This document shows positions 35,300-47,589 of a DNA stretch of 64,000 nucleotides, in pieces. Below the pieces are notes generated by a model. The model was not told the origin of the DNA. It did not search any database and saw only the letters and a program-made list of their open reading frames with translations. The DNA is from Lates calcarifer. Taxonomy: Eukaryota; Chordata; Actinopteri; Centropomidae. How positions within the stretch are numbered: position 1 is the first letter of the stretch; each line of letters starts with the position of its first letter. The position numbers were made by a program, and so were the translations under genes. Location: positions 3,073,549-3,137,548 of the forward strand of contig NC_066850.1 in assembly GCF_001640805.2 (NCBI RefSeq), in the 5' to 3' direction.

Positions 35300-36440
35300 A
35301 ATTGATTTTAGGGTGAGGGTTATGAAAATGATAAAGAGAAACTAAGTTCAGCGGCTTTCATCTGAAACGTCATAATCAAGTAATTTATGTTAAAATTGTA
35401 AAGGAATACATTTCAGATAAATTTGTGTTGATGTGAATGTAACACTGAGCACTGCATCTGATGTTTGTAAAGACATATTCAAATACATGTTATGCATGCA
35501 AACTTATTATACATATACGGTAAACAGCTGCGGTAGTGTGCTTAAAAGAAAGAATAATAAAATTCATATTTAATGATTTTGATTACACATATGAACAAAT
35601 CCCTGCAGTGTGCTATTATTTATGAGCTGTTTATATAAAGTACATATATAAAATAAAACACAGAGCTGTTTATAAATATGTAAAACCTGTGAAGACAAGA
35701 TAAAGTTGAGGGTTATATTCTTATATCTCTAGCTGTATCTCATGGCCTCCAGCAGCGGATATGTTTTGCTCAGTTGTCATGAAGCATGATAGAGTATTAA
35801 TACTGTTGTACAATTTCGTTGTTGTACAATTTATTTTTCCATTGCTTATATGTTCCTTATAAATTCTGTTGGAGGTTAAAAGTGTTGCCAGTGCTGATTA
35901 ATTATTTCAGATGAAAGTATGGGTTTGCTTACAATAACACATGCTACACATTTAACATTAAATTAGTTAAAATAAAATACATTTAGTCAGTAAAAACTTA
36001 ATTGTTTTCAGGGAATAAGCTACATGATATCATCAAATATAATTTGACTTTCCTTCCAGGCCACCATCGATTGCCTATGAGCTCAAAGCAGATTCTGATT
36101 GCTTCAAATTTGTAATCAAATTCTCAATAAAACTTCATCAGTACAACCAAGTGGAGATTCTTTTTCTGGGATCGACCTTTGTTGTATAGTGTACAAATAG
36201 AATGTGATTAGATTTAAGTAGATTTAGGATAAATCCTCTTATTTATTGACTCCTATTCTAAACCCTTCCACACTAGCACCAAAGCTTTATTTTAATGACT
36301 TGGTTAAGTATAAATAACTTCTCAATAATTCTCTCACAGCTTAAATATTATGCCGTTTCAGTCGGTCAGAAGTTACTGAGGAAGAAAAGTTTCTTTTACT
36401 GTTCTTAGTTGGAGAGGAAGGTGCAGCGGAGGAGGCGGGC
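35300..36440. other. AT-rich spacer between duplicated blocks
   Basis: No gene or repeat recognised. Strongly AT-rich with frequent TATATAAA words. Confidence 0.5.
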
Positions 36441-36446
36441 GTGATC

Positions 36447-36560
36447 TGGGAATAGTCTCCTGAAAGCAGGACGAAGCCTCAGCTGTGGAGAACAAAGTGC
36501 CAAGCTTGTACTACACCCTTTACTACTCACCGGCCCCATTTCCTCTGGACCCTGTTTTAC
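36447..36560 (+). repeat. local duplication, copy 2
   Basis: The downstream partner of 35184-35293, with CCTGAAAGCAGGACGAAG, CTCAGCTGTGGAGAACAAA and AGCTTGTACTACAC. It diverges after the TACTAC word, where the first copy has a CTCCCTCTCCC stretch and this one CCTTTACTACTCACCGG. Confidence 0.75.
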
Positions 36561-36564
36561 TCTC

Positions 36565-38250
36565 AAGGTGAAGAAAAAGGGGGGGAAAAAAAAAGAAAAT
36601 CTGAGTCGTGCAGTGAGCAGGAGAGCAGCCTTTGAATTGAGTGAGTGTTCTGGGGTTCAGGTGTTCAGGCTGGCAAACACCTGGCCTGCTGGAGTGTTTA
36701 CCTCTTCTATGACCTTCCTGTGGAGGCGGGGTTGTGAAAAGATTGTTTCACAGTGGGTATTAATTAAGCTGTACACATTTAAACATTTCTTAAGTTTAAT
36801 GAAGAACATGAAAGAAAGCACAGTTCCCTTTTGAGGTGTTTTCTCATTATTAAAAAGCAGATCTATAAAAGGAAATTTTCCCCATATGACAAGTCAGATA
36901 GAGAAATGAATATACATGAAGTTAAATCACTGGTCATATTTTTACTCATATCCCTCACTGGGGAAAGCAAAACTTACTTTTGTTTCTTCCATCCTTTTTG
37001 TTGAGTAAAAAAATGGAATAAGCACTTAGCACCCTGAGATAAAACATATCCAGTGGAATAATGTGGTGCTTTAATGGCTCTGTGTTTGTAACAGGTGTAG
37101 TGAAATTAGCAATAAGGTCATTTAAGATGCTACTTTTATTGTTAAAAATGGAAATACTTGTTGTGCTTCAACATTTCGCATCAAAAACAAATGTAACAAC
37201 AATGCAAATGAGGCCACCTGCTGCAGGGAACTGTGCCACTTCAAGTCTAAAGCCGGCACAATTATGGAAAGCCATTTTAAACAATTTGTTAACAATTACA
37301 TGTTATATTGTTGTGTAGTGGTGTACAATAACATTTGTGTCAAAAACTGCATTTTCATTTAATGTTTTTTTACTTAAAATGTTATTTGGGAATACAAAGT
37401 TGAAACTACAGTTGTAAATGTTCCAGGAGAACCTTTTTAACTCAGCTGAGGAAGACGTATTTAGATTAAGTCCCAATACTACATTGTAGAAATACACTAG
37501 AACAAATAAAGTCCAGGATTCAAGATTCTAGCTGAGGAAAAGTAAATGAGTAAAATGTACTTTATGTATCAAAAGTAAAGGTACTCATTATACATAATTA
37601 CCCCTTTCAGTGTGTTAGATTACGGAGGCTCCAAAGTCCCAAAATGTAACATTTGTTTGTTTTTTTCTTAAACCTTTCTTTATATCTTTTTACATTATGT
37701 TGTCCAACAAGATTTTTTAAAAAAAGGACTTCAGGCCTTCCATATTAAATGTATTACAGTATTAGCAGATTACTATTATTGATACAATGAAATGTTATCA
37801 GTGTTTTAATGGTGCTCGTTGGGGTGGAAATAATTTAAACTGTATCAACTGTTGCAGAACATGTTAAGAACTAACTCTAATTCTTGTTATTACATGGAGT
37901 TTGGTGACTTTAAATAAAGCTGTGTATTAATATGTATATTTAGAAATCTGCCTGTTTGGTAAATGAAATAACAATAGCAACAACAGATGTCAAATAAATG
38001 AGTAAAGTAGCCTTAGTGCTTTAAGCACTGTAAGTAAATGTACTTTCCACCACAGCTTTCACTCATTTAATAATAACTTCATGTACTGCATGGTGTTTAT
38101 TCACTCGTCTCATTAGCTTGAATGTTTTTAATATCAGTCTGAGATAATATTACTTTGTGTGTGGACAGAGTTCTGCGTAATGAATCTGTGGAAGTGAAAT
38201 GTCGCTCATTTAGCCGCTAGATGAACTTGGCACCAAGTCAATTTTTAAAT
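36565..38250. other. non-coding stretch
   Basis: AT-rich, without a recognised gene. Short frames at 36568-36834 and 37061-37318 have no features of a protein. Confidence 0.5.
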
Positions 38251-38252
38251 TG

Positions 38253-38274
38253 TTTTTTTTTTTTTTTTTTTTTT
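38253..38274. repeat. poly-T tract
   Basis: Twenty-two T in a row. Confidence 0.95.
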
Positions 38275-38279
38275 GCACC

Positions 38280-39210
38280 ATTTAATTACTTAAAATTAAT
38301 TTGGCACGATATAGACTTCAATGTGTATCTCTCGCAAACATTTGGATGCCGTTTCGTGCCCTGATTTCATTCACAACTGCGAGCAAACAACACAGGTCAC
38401 CTTGTTTTTGAGAGTGGCTTGTAAAACAGGGGCTTTTGGTAGAAACCCAAATAGGTTATCACATCCTTCTCTCTATTTTGCTTTGATAGGAAATGGAGCA
38501 ACCCCCATCCATCCATCCATCCACCCCGTCTATTTGAATTCCTGATGTTTGTTTTGGCGTGAGAGCTTTGAAGATAGGCCAGCAGTGTAAAACCCTGCAC
38601 AGAGAGGAAAAGAAACCCCCTGAAAAATCCCCACGGGGATATCAAGTGTGGTCCTGGAACATGGAATTTGCTTCCACTGGCTTCTGAGTCAGTCTGCATT
38701 TAGATGAAAACACGGCGCAGTCACAAACAATACATCTGATGTCTTATTCAATAAAAAGAAAAAAAAAAGATATGCCGGCTCTAACTGTGATTCACCATCA
38801 GTCTTTTAGGTGTACTTCTACATGCAGAGATTGGATTCAGTTTTATAGCAGGACTCTGTGGTGCTGAAGAAAAGGAGCAGAAGCACATATAGAGGGGGGA
38901 GAGTATGTTGCATTAATGTGTAGTGAGCTAACCCAGTGGTGAGTATCAGGAGACCTCCTACCTGCATGGAGACAGAGCCAAAAACAGAGCCATGGACTCA
39001 AGGGGGGAATGGCTCTGAAGCCTGAGATTGATGATAGCTGGGGTGTGCGTGTGCATGTGCATGAGTGTGTGTGGATTCCAGCAACTTATTATATGTATTC
39101 TTAGATATCTGTTTATGTGTGTTTGGTGTGTATGTTTACGGCAAGTGTGCGTGAATCAGTGATGAGGGTCTTGTAAATGTGTATTCCTCAGTGAATTTAT
39201 CCGTGCATGT
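38280..39210. other. non-coding stretch with short ATCC repeat
   Basis: Contains a four-to-five unit CCAT/ATCC repeat at about 38507-38523 and a TG-rich lead-in to the microsatellite at 39217. No gene recognised. Confidence 0.5.
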
Positions 39211-39215
39211 GTGTC

Positions 39216-39216
<1 letters not shown>

Positions 39217-39250
<34 letters not shown>
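39217..39250. repeat. (TG)n microsatellite
   Basis: Seventeen TG units. Confidence 0.97.
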
Positions 39251-39252
<2 letters not shown>

Positions 39253-39834
39253 ATATCAGTGGTGAATGCTTGCATGAACATACACACATTCAGAGTTTGA
39301 ATGTGCGCTCTATTCCCCTGATCCTACACCTCCTCTCTGTTTTTTCTGTCATTTAATTTCCCCTCACTCGTTACCTCGGGATCCCCACTGATCCCCTCCT
39401 CCCCTCTCCCCAGGATCCTCGACTGGCCCCTGGCCTCCAGGTTCCCTAACTGAATCCTGTGTTGTTCAGGCTCTGAGCTGTCTTGGGGCCTGCCTGGTGT
39501 AACGTAAATAATTCATTGAATTCCTCTGCTTTGGCAGAAAGGTGATAATGCCTTTCTGGGTCTGTCTCATCCCCCAGGAGCGACGCAGCCCAGCACAGAG
39601 AGTATCAAGCGACAGCAGCGTGTGAAGGAAGTATGCATAACCTCTTCATAAGCACGTATAACAGTAAACACACATGCACAAATATACATGCGTTCATACC
39701 TGTGCGTGCTTGCACCCCACACGTTTGTTGATGTTAAAAATGTTGTGTGCTCAGCCTTACAGGCGAGATATTACTGACAAAGGAAAAACACTGGAGAGGA
39801 GTTTCTTCTGTAAGGCTTTACTCACTTGTTGCTT

Positions 39835-40345
39835 TAAGCTAAATGCTAACATGCTCAAAATGACTGTGCTAACTGATGTTAGCAGATAATGTTCACCTTA
39901 TCTCCCATCTCCTTTTATGACCACTTCAAGTGTAAGACAACAGAACACTCAGCACCTCACTACTTCATATCACTCTGCCAGTCTTAACCACCACCAACTT
40001 GTAAGGTTGGTGGTGGTTAAGACTGGCAGGTGCAAGGCAAGGTGCACCATGCCTTTTAGGTCCTGCTCCAAATACATTTGGTGTTCTTGTTACCGTTCAT
40101 CAAACTATACCAATTCTTTTACTAACCTTAAAAAACATGAGGAAATAAACCGTCACAAAAATAAATCTCATCTTATATTAGCATGCTGATATTTGCTAAG
40201 TAGCACTAAACACAAAGTTAAGTTGAGGCTGATGGGAATGTCATTCATTTTGCAGGTATAAACCAAAGTATTAGGCAGCATGAAATTTTGACCTGCTCTA
40301 GGCACTAAATAGAAGTTAAGGGATCACTAAAGTTAGCAGCTTAAA
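39835..40345 (+). repeat. percomorph-type interspersed repeat interrupted by a hairpin-bearing insert
   Basis: The left part (39835-39890) has TAAATGCTAACATGCTCAAA and CTGATGTTAGCAGATAATG. The right part (40180-40345) has TTAGCATGCTGATATTTGCT, AAGTAGCACTAAACACAAAG, GAGGCTGATGGGAATGTCAT and AAACCAAAGTATTAGGC. In related copies these parts lie close together, so the roughly 290 bp between them, which holds the perfect inverted repeat at 39975-40029, is probably an insertion. Confidence 0.65.
39975..40029. repeat. perfect 24-bp inverted repeat with 7-nt loop
   Basis: The arms 39975-39998 and 40006-40029 are exact reverse complements, separated by TTGTAAG. Transcribed from either strand it would fold into an uninterrupted 24-bp stem. 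It has no internal symmetry from simple repeats beyond ACCACCACC. It lies within DNA that separates two halves of a repeat. Confidence 0.95.
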
Positions 40346-40349
40346 AAGC

Positions 40350-41490
40350 AGCCACTGTTTTGTAGAATTCTAGCTTTAAGACTGCTGTGGCCTCTGTGTA
40401 TATTTGTGTGTAGTAGATTAACTATGAATTCATTCAGTTACCAACACTTAATAGAATATAATCTTGCATTTCTCTCTCAGTATTCAGTCAATATGTCCTT
40501 ACTGGATCCCAGTTGGATTGTGAAGTCAGAGGTTTGGATAAATAGGCCTGTTATTGCAGATGGAACTAAGTCAGATTTCTCTGGAGGTAAAATTTGCAGA
40601 TGTATGTGTAACAATGACAAAAATGTAACGTCTGCAAAATTATGCCTGTTTAAAGGCCATGTAAAGTCTACAGAGAAAGTACTCACCTACTTTGCTGACT
40701 TCACATCCTATTTTGATGATATTGCAGCAGAGTGCACACAGGAATATACTGTATGAACCCACACATGGCTGCACAGCCATACACACACAGAGGCATGATA
40801 ACAACCTAAAATTTGGGACCATTCATAATTATAAAGGAGATTTTTTTTTAACTGTTCAGAGTGATACACTGCATTTAATAAGTTTGGAGGCTGTTGTTTT
40901 TTTTCTTCCATTGTTTTAGCCTTTTTAAAAACTGATAAATACATGAGCAAAAACAGTGGGTTTATCTTTGCTAATGTAAGTTACAACACTTAGCATGTTT
41001 GGCTAACTAGCTTACTACCAACAGTAGTAACCAGAAGTTACTTCCAAGGAGCATCATTAACTGACTAGCTTAAATTAGCATGTAGGATTACATGTTAAAA
41101 TAAAACAAGCCATTTTCCCAACTAGCCTGTTCGCTGGTTAGTGTTTCTCAATGTAGAAGCTGGTTCGGGATGCTATCTGGGTTTGGGCTAACATTAGCGA
41201 CTCTAACGTTAGCATTGTTTTTGCACCAGTTATTCTGGTCTTACATTTCATTCTTCCTTATCATACTTAAATAACAACAATACCAAGGCTGTTTCTTTAT
41301 TTACATGTCTTTAAGGATAACAGTCTGGTGAATATGCCTCTTTTTTTTTTTTTGCTAGAACCTTGGTAGCCAGCTTTAGCTTTAGTCTTTTAGCATGATA
41401 TCATGAATGTTGTAGCCATGAGGTGCACATTCATGAACCAGTTTTACACTAAAAGGTCAGCATGTAAAGAGTTTTTCCAACCAACTCATG
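40350..41490. other. non-coding stretch
   Basis: No recognised gene. The 116-codon frame 40406-40756 lies across AT-rich sequence and overlaps minus-strand frames. Words such as GCTAACATTAGCGACTC near 41189 resemble fish interspersed repeats. Confidence 0.5.
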
Positions 41491-41497
41491 AGGTCTG

Positions 41498-41559
41498 ATT
41501 ATATAGCTACAGCTATATAATTACATCTATATAATTATATAGCTACAGCTATATAATTA
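41498..41559. repeat. direct repeat of a 26-bp near-palindrome
   Basis: An identical 26-bp word occurs at 41498-41523 and 41534-41559 (36-bp period). Each copy contains 11-bp arms (ATTATATAGCT / AGCTATATAAT) around AC, and the spacer adds the perfect palindrome TATATAATTATATA. The segment could extrude as a cruciform. Confidence 0.9.
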
Positions 41560-41948
41560 ATTAACAGTCACCGGCTAGAAATGTAGCACTCCTCTTGTCT
41601 TCCTCTGTCTGAAATCAAGGACCCATTATTTCAAAAATTACTTTCAAATGGTAAATGTGTCACTTTTACTGCTTTAAATGGTCAATTAGCTTTAAACAGT
41701 CGATGCACCATCTGCAGCTTGTATATTACTAATGGTTACGTCAAACTTTAAAGTCAATGTTTCTCTATACGTTACTACAAAAGCGAGATACAAGACAATG
41801 GAAAAGAGCAACAAGTCAAAGCAGAACAGGTTTCCTTTATTCTTGTCTCTGCTCACATGAAAAGGTTTTCTGCATGTAAGCCAACCTTAAACTGACTGTA
41901 CACCCTTTGTGGTGCAGAGAAATAAACATGCACATGGTTACATGGGTG

Positions 41949-41966
41949 CACACACACACACACACA
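41949..41966. repeat. (CA)n microsatellite
   Basis: Nine CA units. Confidence 0.93.
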
Positions 41967-42789
41967 AACACAGGCTGTCTTGATCAGTAGCCTCTGATGA
42001 ATGAGGCAGGGCATCAAAGATGACAGAAGGAATATTCCCACAAAGGCTTTCTTTTTTTTGTTGTTTTTAACCTAATCAATGTTTTCCAAGTGTTTGATCC
42101 TGAAGGCTCGTCTGTGTGTTGTGTTTTTTTTTTCCTCATTCAGGCTCAGCAGGGAGCCAGTGTTAATAGAGCAAGAGAAAGAGACAGCGAAGGGAAGAGG
42201 AGAGATGGAGATGAAGATTGGTGTTGATATGAAAGGAACAAGATGCAATTCAACCCAAATAGCACTGATCAATCAGCTCCTAGAGCAATGCATGCTGGGA
42301 ACATGGCGGTGTGCTCGCCTGTGCCACATGCTTGCTTCACCAAGGTTCAGAAAGCTCTGTCACGACTTCTTTCTTTCCCCCCTCCTTCTCCTTCTCTCTC
42401 TCTCTCAGTTCGTTTAGGTTTTTTTTTTTTTGTCTCTTTTTTTTTTCCTCACATACACTAGAAGCTCCCTAATCCTCTCTTTGCAAATTTACCCTCCAGT
42501 ATTTTCATTAGTTATTAAAAGCTGTCAGGCTGAGGTTGGCCTTCACTCCATCATCCCCAGGAGTTCCCACATTTGGTGCAATCCTAAAGAGAGTAGGCAT
42601 AACACACACCATCTATTAAGCACAAAGTATGTGGGGGAATTCTGCAGAATATTCACTCAGTCTCACTCGGTGCCTTTTATAAATTATCATATTACTAAAG
42701 AGGCACATTTGCTATGTATGGTTTGTTGCCTGGGAGCTCGTTCTAATAGCTCTCTATAAAGCAGGAGGGGGGGCTTTAGACTCTGATGT

Positions 42790-43200
42790 ATGCTGGCCAG
42801 AGCCCACTGTCAGCGATGGGCCTGGCCATCATTTATCAGGTTTTTTAAGAGATCTCCAGATGGGGAATATTAACAAGCGTATTTGGCGGAGCTAAAGTCT
42901 ACGAGCATCTTAGCGTCATACTTTGCTGACACTACACAGAGAGGCGGGGCTGGCGGAGCGGGTGTAGGAGGGGGTGGGGGTTAGAGTCGGGGATTGGTAT
43001 TCAAGATCTTGAGTGGATGAGTGGAGAAAATACCCACACAATATGCCTCAGTCAATTAGCGTGTGCCATGTTGCAGCGCTGCATTCATACATCATCTGAG
43101 AGGGTTTAAATCGAAAAACTGACGTTGCCAAAGTGATGACATTTTCAAGCGGCTGAGAATGCATTCACACTCACAGCGTTCCTCAGAATAAATCCTCTGC
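42790..43200. promoter_or_regulatory. candidate regulatory block
   Basis: Complex, repeat-free sequence with CCATCATTTATCAGG, GTCAATTAGCGTG and ATTCATACATCATCTG, around a short GC-rich G-tract segment (42955-42990). The surrounding DNA is AT-rich or pyrimidine-rich. No frame of note. Confidence 0.28.
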
Positions 43201-45360
43201 ATTGTCAAGATATAAAGCAACTCCATTAATGTGTTACTCTAACAAATGCTTTTTTGTTGTCTTGCTCTTCGTGATAGTTATTTATGGCGAGAGCTGCAGT
43301 ATAACACAACACAGAGCATTAATACCAATCCTCAAGTATAATTTCGAAGCTAAATACCCTTAAACCTATTACTCTACTAACACATGGTGCTGTAAGACAT
43401 CTTCTAAAATGTGAAACTTAAGTACAGAGGACTTTATAATCAGTGGTATCAGCTAGAAAAGACCCTCAAAAGACAGTTTCTTATGCAAAGGAGCATTAAA
43501 TTAAATATACGACTATAAAACTGTAAATATGCCAGTTTGATGCTGTAAGACATGATATTTATGTGTTTGTCTAAAGCTGGAAGATGTGCAAAATGCTACA
43601 GGATTTCAGGACTATATATAGCAAGTATCTTGATGAAATAAATTCACTCTAACCGCTAATACAATTCCTATTTGATGTGACAGAATCAGAACTACTGAAA
43701 TGTTCGACACAGTTTCTCCACAGCGTTGGAGGACTGAATAGGCTGCAGACAAAACACAAAAAGCTCTATGAAAATACTTCAACATTACTTCTTTTCACAG
43801 TGGGAACAGGACTATCAGAAGTAGCAGATGTTACATGCTAGGCAAGCACCAACTTGACCCACACAACATAATAGTCTCCTTTCCAGCATACACATAGACT
43901 AGAATATGTAACGATAACAGGCTGTTTGGAGGTATGTGAATGGCTTTGGTCCAGCTACTTTTCATTTCATTACATTTTTTTTTTTCTTTTTCAAGGAAAT
44001 ACACAATGTCGTTTTTAAAGTGCGGCGCACGTTCCTGCTCAGGTGTCTGACCTGGTGTCATTGAACACGAATGTTTGGCAAGTCGAGGCGCACTCAGACA
44101 ACAATGGGGCTCAGCTCAAATTAAAAGAAAGAACACTGGTGAGGCCACGTGTTACAGTCGCTGTGGCTCCCACAACTGTAGGAATCTGTTCTGGATTTAT
44201 TGGTTTCAATTTCACACCTCCTCTCTCTTAATGCCCGCTGTTTCGCTCCGCTCCTCCTCTCCCCCCGTTCGTCTCAGCTTCACCCCTCCTCGGCTCGAAC
44301 CTGCTGCTGAGCTTCCACTCCTTCCAAACTCCTCTCCTCTAATTCTTGCTGGTTTTTGCCTCATTTGTTTCTGCCTCAGCTGCTCTCCTTGCAGTCATAT
44401 TCCCTGTTTCTTCTTTTTTTACCCCCTCCTCTTCAAGTTCCATCCATGGGGTTTTTCTTCCTCATATGTCTCTGGCTCTTTTTTGCTCGTTATTCTCATC
44501 AGTGACCAAGGTTTTCATGTTATATTAAACACAATTTGTTGCACCAATATGCACAGAAAGCTGAACCAAACCACTGAACTACAACAGCTGCAGATCCGAT
44601 CATCACAAACAACAAGAATCAAAACATCAGTTATAAAACAGAAAGTTCCGGTGCTTCGATTACAGTTGGTTGAGCTGAGATCGAAGCAGTTATAAAATAC
44701 TTTATTTATGAAACCTCACCAGGTATATGTAATAACTGCACTCTGCTCCTTGGCTGTTCTTAAATCGCTGTAAACCACAGCCTCTAAAAACGTAAGTTGT
44801 TGCTTTGGGTCAGAAATACCTTAAGTCACATTAAAATAGTTGTCAGCCATTCTGTTTTCTTGGAAACAGTAATACATGTATGTCATGTACGGAGCCTTTC
44901 AAAAACTATCTCTGATTAAAATTCCAACAAAAGGAGAGAGAAAAGAATAGTTGTGTATCCTTGTTGAAAGTTTTTATATTTAATGGTGCTCTGTTTTTTC
45001 AATAACTCTTCATTCAAAGTGAGGGAGAAGCTGTAATTCAAGCATTTTGTTTGCTGTATTGTTTGACATTGGTGGACAAAATTTCAGTTCAAGGAAAATA
45101 TGAATAATTCCAGGAACAGACTTTTTAAATCATTAAATTCTAAGATTCAGTTCCGTTCTCCACCCAAATAATTTGTTTAAATTCCAAAGCAACAAAGATT
45201 TATTTAAGGTTAGCATGAGGTTTTGGTCAAGGTTAAACAGAATGAAAACCATTCACTGTGAATGCAAATTTCTCTTACAATTTAAAACTTTCTCATGTAT
45301 TAGAAACTGAATGTGGGTCATCCAAATTAATACAAATGCATCCACTCCCATTCACTCTGC
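43201..45360. other. non-coding stretch
   Basis: No recognised gene. The long 206-codon frame at 44075-44695 crosses a pyrimidine-rich segment (44215-44480) that encodes mostly Ser, Pro, Leu and Phe and is explained by composition. Confidence 0.55.
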
Positions 45361-45659
45361 ATTTCATTATTTCAATGTCAAACTACCACCTGCTCCAGCC
45401 GTGTGACGCAGAATTTGTGCACGTTCTTTAACTATAATTAAGAATTTCAGGCTGCGCAATTTTCTCCTGTTGCGGTCGTGCCCCCCCACCCCCACCCCCC
45501 TCGCCCGTCTCCTTGCCGACACCGGGGCTCTCAGCTGCCCTTCCCCTCCGTGGCGGTGTGTCTGTCGTCCCAGCACAGAGGCAGAATGACCCGCAGGCTG
45601 TGAATTTAAACGAGGCTGAGAGCTGGGCAGGCCTGGGCCGCACCCGGCCATATGGCTCT

Positions 45660-46120
45660 GTCTCTGATAGAGGGATGAGGGTGGAGGGGGCCGGGGTAGG
45701 AAGGAGAGATGAAGGAAAGGGGCCAATGATGAAGGGGTAGGACAGAACATGGGAGAGGATGTGGAAAGCTTACTTGGCAGAATGAAAAAGAACAAAAGGG
45801 GCGACTACGACCGAGAGCAGAGCGACTGGAGTGGCTCTCTCACCTGGAAGAGGAAGGAGGAACACAGAGGTGCGTGGCGAGGAGTAAATTACCCGGCATT
45901 AATCTGGAGGTAACGGCGAGGGGGGACGGAGGACGGAGGAGGGAGGAGAGGGTGGTCGCAGGTGTGGACGAGTCACCAGCTCACCTGGCAGAGGAGCGGG
46001 GATCAGAAGAAAAGAGTAGAGAGAGCGATCGATGCCAGCTCACTGGGTTAGAGAAAATGAAGAGGAAGGGAAGCAGACAGGGAGGAGAGCACATGAAAAA
46101 GCGAAGAGAAAGACTCCTGA
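45660..46120 (+). repeat. purine-rich tract
   Basis: The plus strand is dominated by G and A for about 450 bp (GGAGGGAGGAGAGGG, AAGAGGAAGGAGG and similar). The open frames here are rich in Arg, Glu, Gly and Lys because of this bias. Such tracts can form triplex DNA. Confidence 0.75.
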
Positions 46121-46904
46121 CCAACATCTGTCATTAATGTGGATCAGAAACTAGTTTCACCTTGACTCAGGTTTGAAGTTGAATCAACATAATTCATTTA
46201 TCCTTAAGCCTTTTAACACAGGTGGGTAGACTGACTGACTGAGCCTGTCACAAATTACCATTCCATGTTTCACAGCAATTTTTCAACTCAGCTCTGTATT
46301 TACTGACGCCAAAGATGTTCATCACATTAAATTAAGTGCAGCTAAGTTAAGAGCTGATGCCAAAATGTTTTGACGCACATGTCACAGAAATGGAGTGCAA
46401 AAGAAAAGTGCTTTCTGCAGCTGGATTTGAAAGGAAATTATTTTTGGAGCTGTAATTAAGTATTCACAGGAGAAAGAGTGAGAGGAAACAGTAGGTAAAG
46501 AGTCTGATGCTGCAGGGTAACAACAAGATCAGTGACTCAATGAGTTAGGAAAGATTTTTAAACTCCACTGACAAGATTGTTGCTGTTGTAAAAAAGCACT
46601 ATTCACCATTTCAGTCATATCACTGTGGACTGAAGCAATTAAAAGTCACATTTTACCACTGAAAAACCTTGATGTAGCTGTTTAATATCATATAAATAAG
46701 ACCACATGTAATTTGACTGTTAAGCACTAAAAAAACAACTTTTTAGTCTAAATCTTGTTTTGTCAATAGAATCAATACCAAAGATAATGGATCCATCTCA
46801 TTTAGAGCTCATTCTGGACACATTCTTAACACTCTGTTGGTCAAATAAAAAATCGTAGATGGCTAAATATCCACTGGATGAATAACAGTATTACTATACT
46901 GTCA

Positions 46905-47115
46905 TTGTACAGAGGTGAAAAGTGGGGGACAAAGGAATGAGGAGAAAGAAGACCTGAGAGGAGAAAAAGGGGAAAAGGAATCAGCACAGGAGCTGAGAGA
47001 TGAATAGATAGACAACACTGGAGAGGAAAGGATACATAGAGTACAGAGGAGGGAGGGAGGGAGGACGAGGAGAATATAAGAGAGGACAGGAAGGAGGGCA
47101 GGAGACAAGACATAC
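46905..47115 (+). repeat. second purine-rich tract
   Basis: GA-rich on the plus strand, including GGAGGGAGGGAGGGAGG at about 47049. It is followed at 47116-47260 by a CpG-rich patch (GGTGCGGGGC, GGACGGACGGCGGG). Confidence 0.75.
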
Positions 47116-47501
47116 TGGCCCCGGTGCGGGGCTGGGTGTCGGGCTGGTCTCTGCGGGGCCCGAGGGTGCGGACGGACGGCGGGATGGGAGGGTGGGACGA
47201 GGAAACAGAGATCAATTCTGTCAGATCTGGGTTCATACCCCCGGGGCCACAGAACTGGGCTGGCCCAGGGAGAGAGTCAGAGGAGGAGGAGGAGTGGTGC
47301 TATTTATATCGTTTTATTCTGGACTTAAATGTTACACAGAAAGAGAAAAAGGGGAGACGTGGATGTTTGAATGTCTGTGCACACATGGAAGGACTGTATA
47401 TGAATATGAATATCTGCAGGTCATAAATCAGTCAATAAAGGATTGTTGCCTCTGGAAGGACACACGCAGAGAGCTAAGCATCCTTTTGTCATTGCAGTGG
47501 A

Positions 47502-47515
47502 GGGGGGGGGGGGGG
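47502..47515. repeat. poly-G tract
   Basis: Fourteen consecutive G. Confidence 0.95.
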
Positions 47516-47589
47516 TCATACATCCCAGAGTGCAACGGAGGCGAGACGGAGACAAAGAACGGAGAGAAAGAGTGAAGTAACCCTGCCTT

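Noticed and set aside
44075..44695. 206-codon plus-strand frame, the longest in the window
   Set aside because: It spans a pyrimidine-rich segment that yields mostly Ser, Pro, Leu and Phe; another frame is open over the same bases, and there is no domain or splice support.
45367..45795. 142-codon minus-strand frame
   Set aside because: Amino acid content follows the purine/pyrimidine bias of the region; no structure suggests coding.
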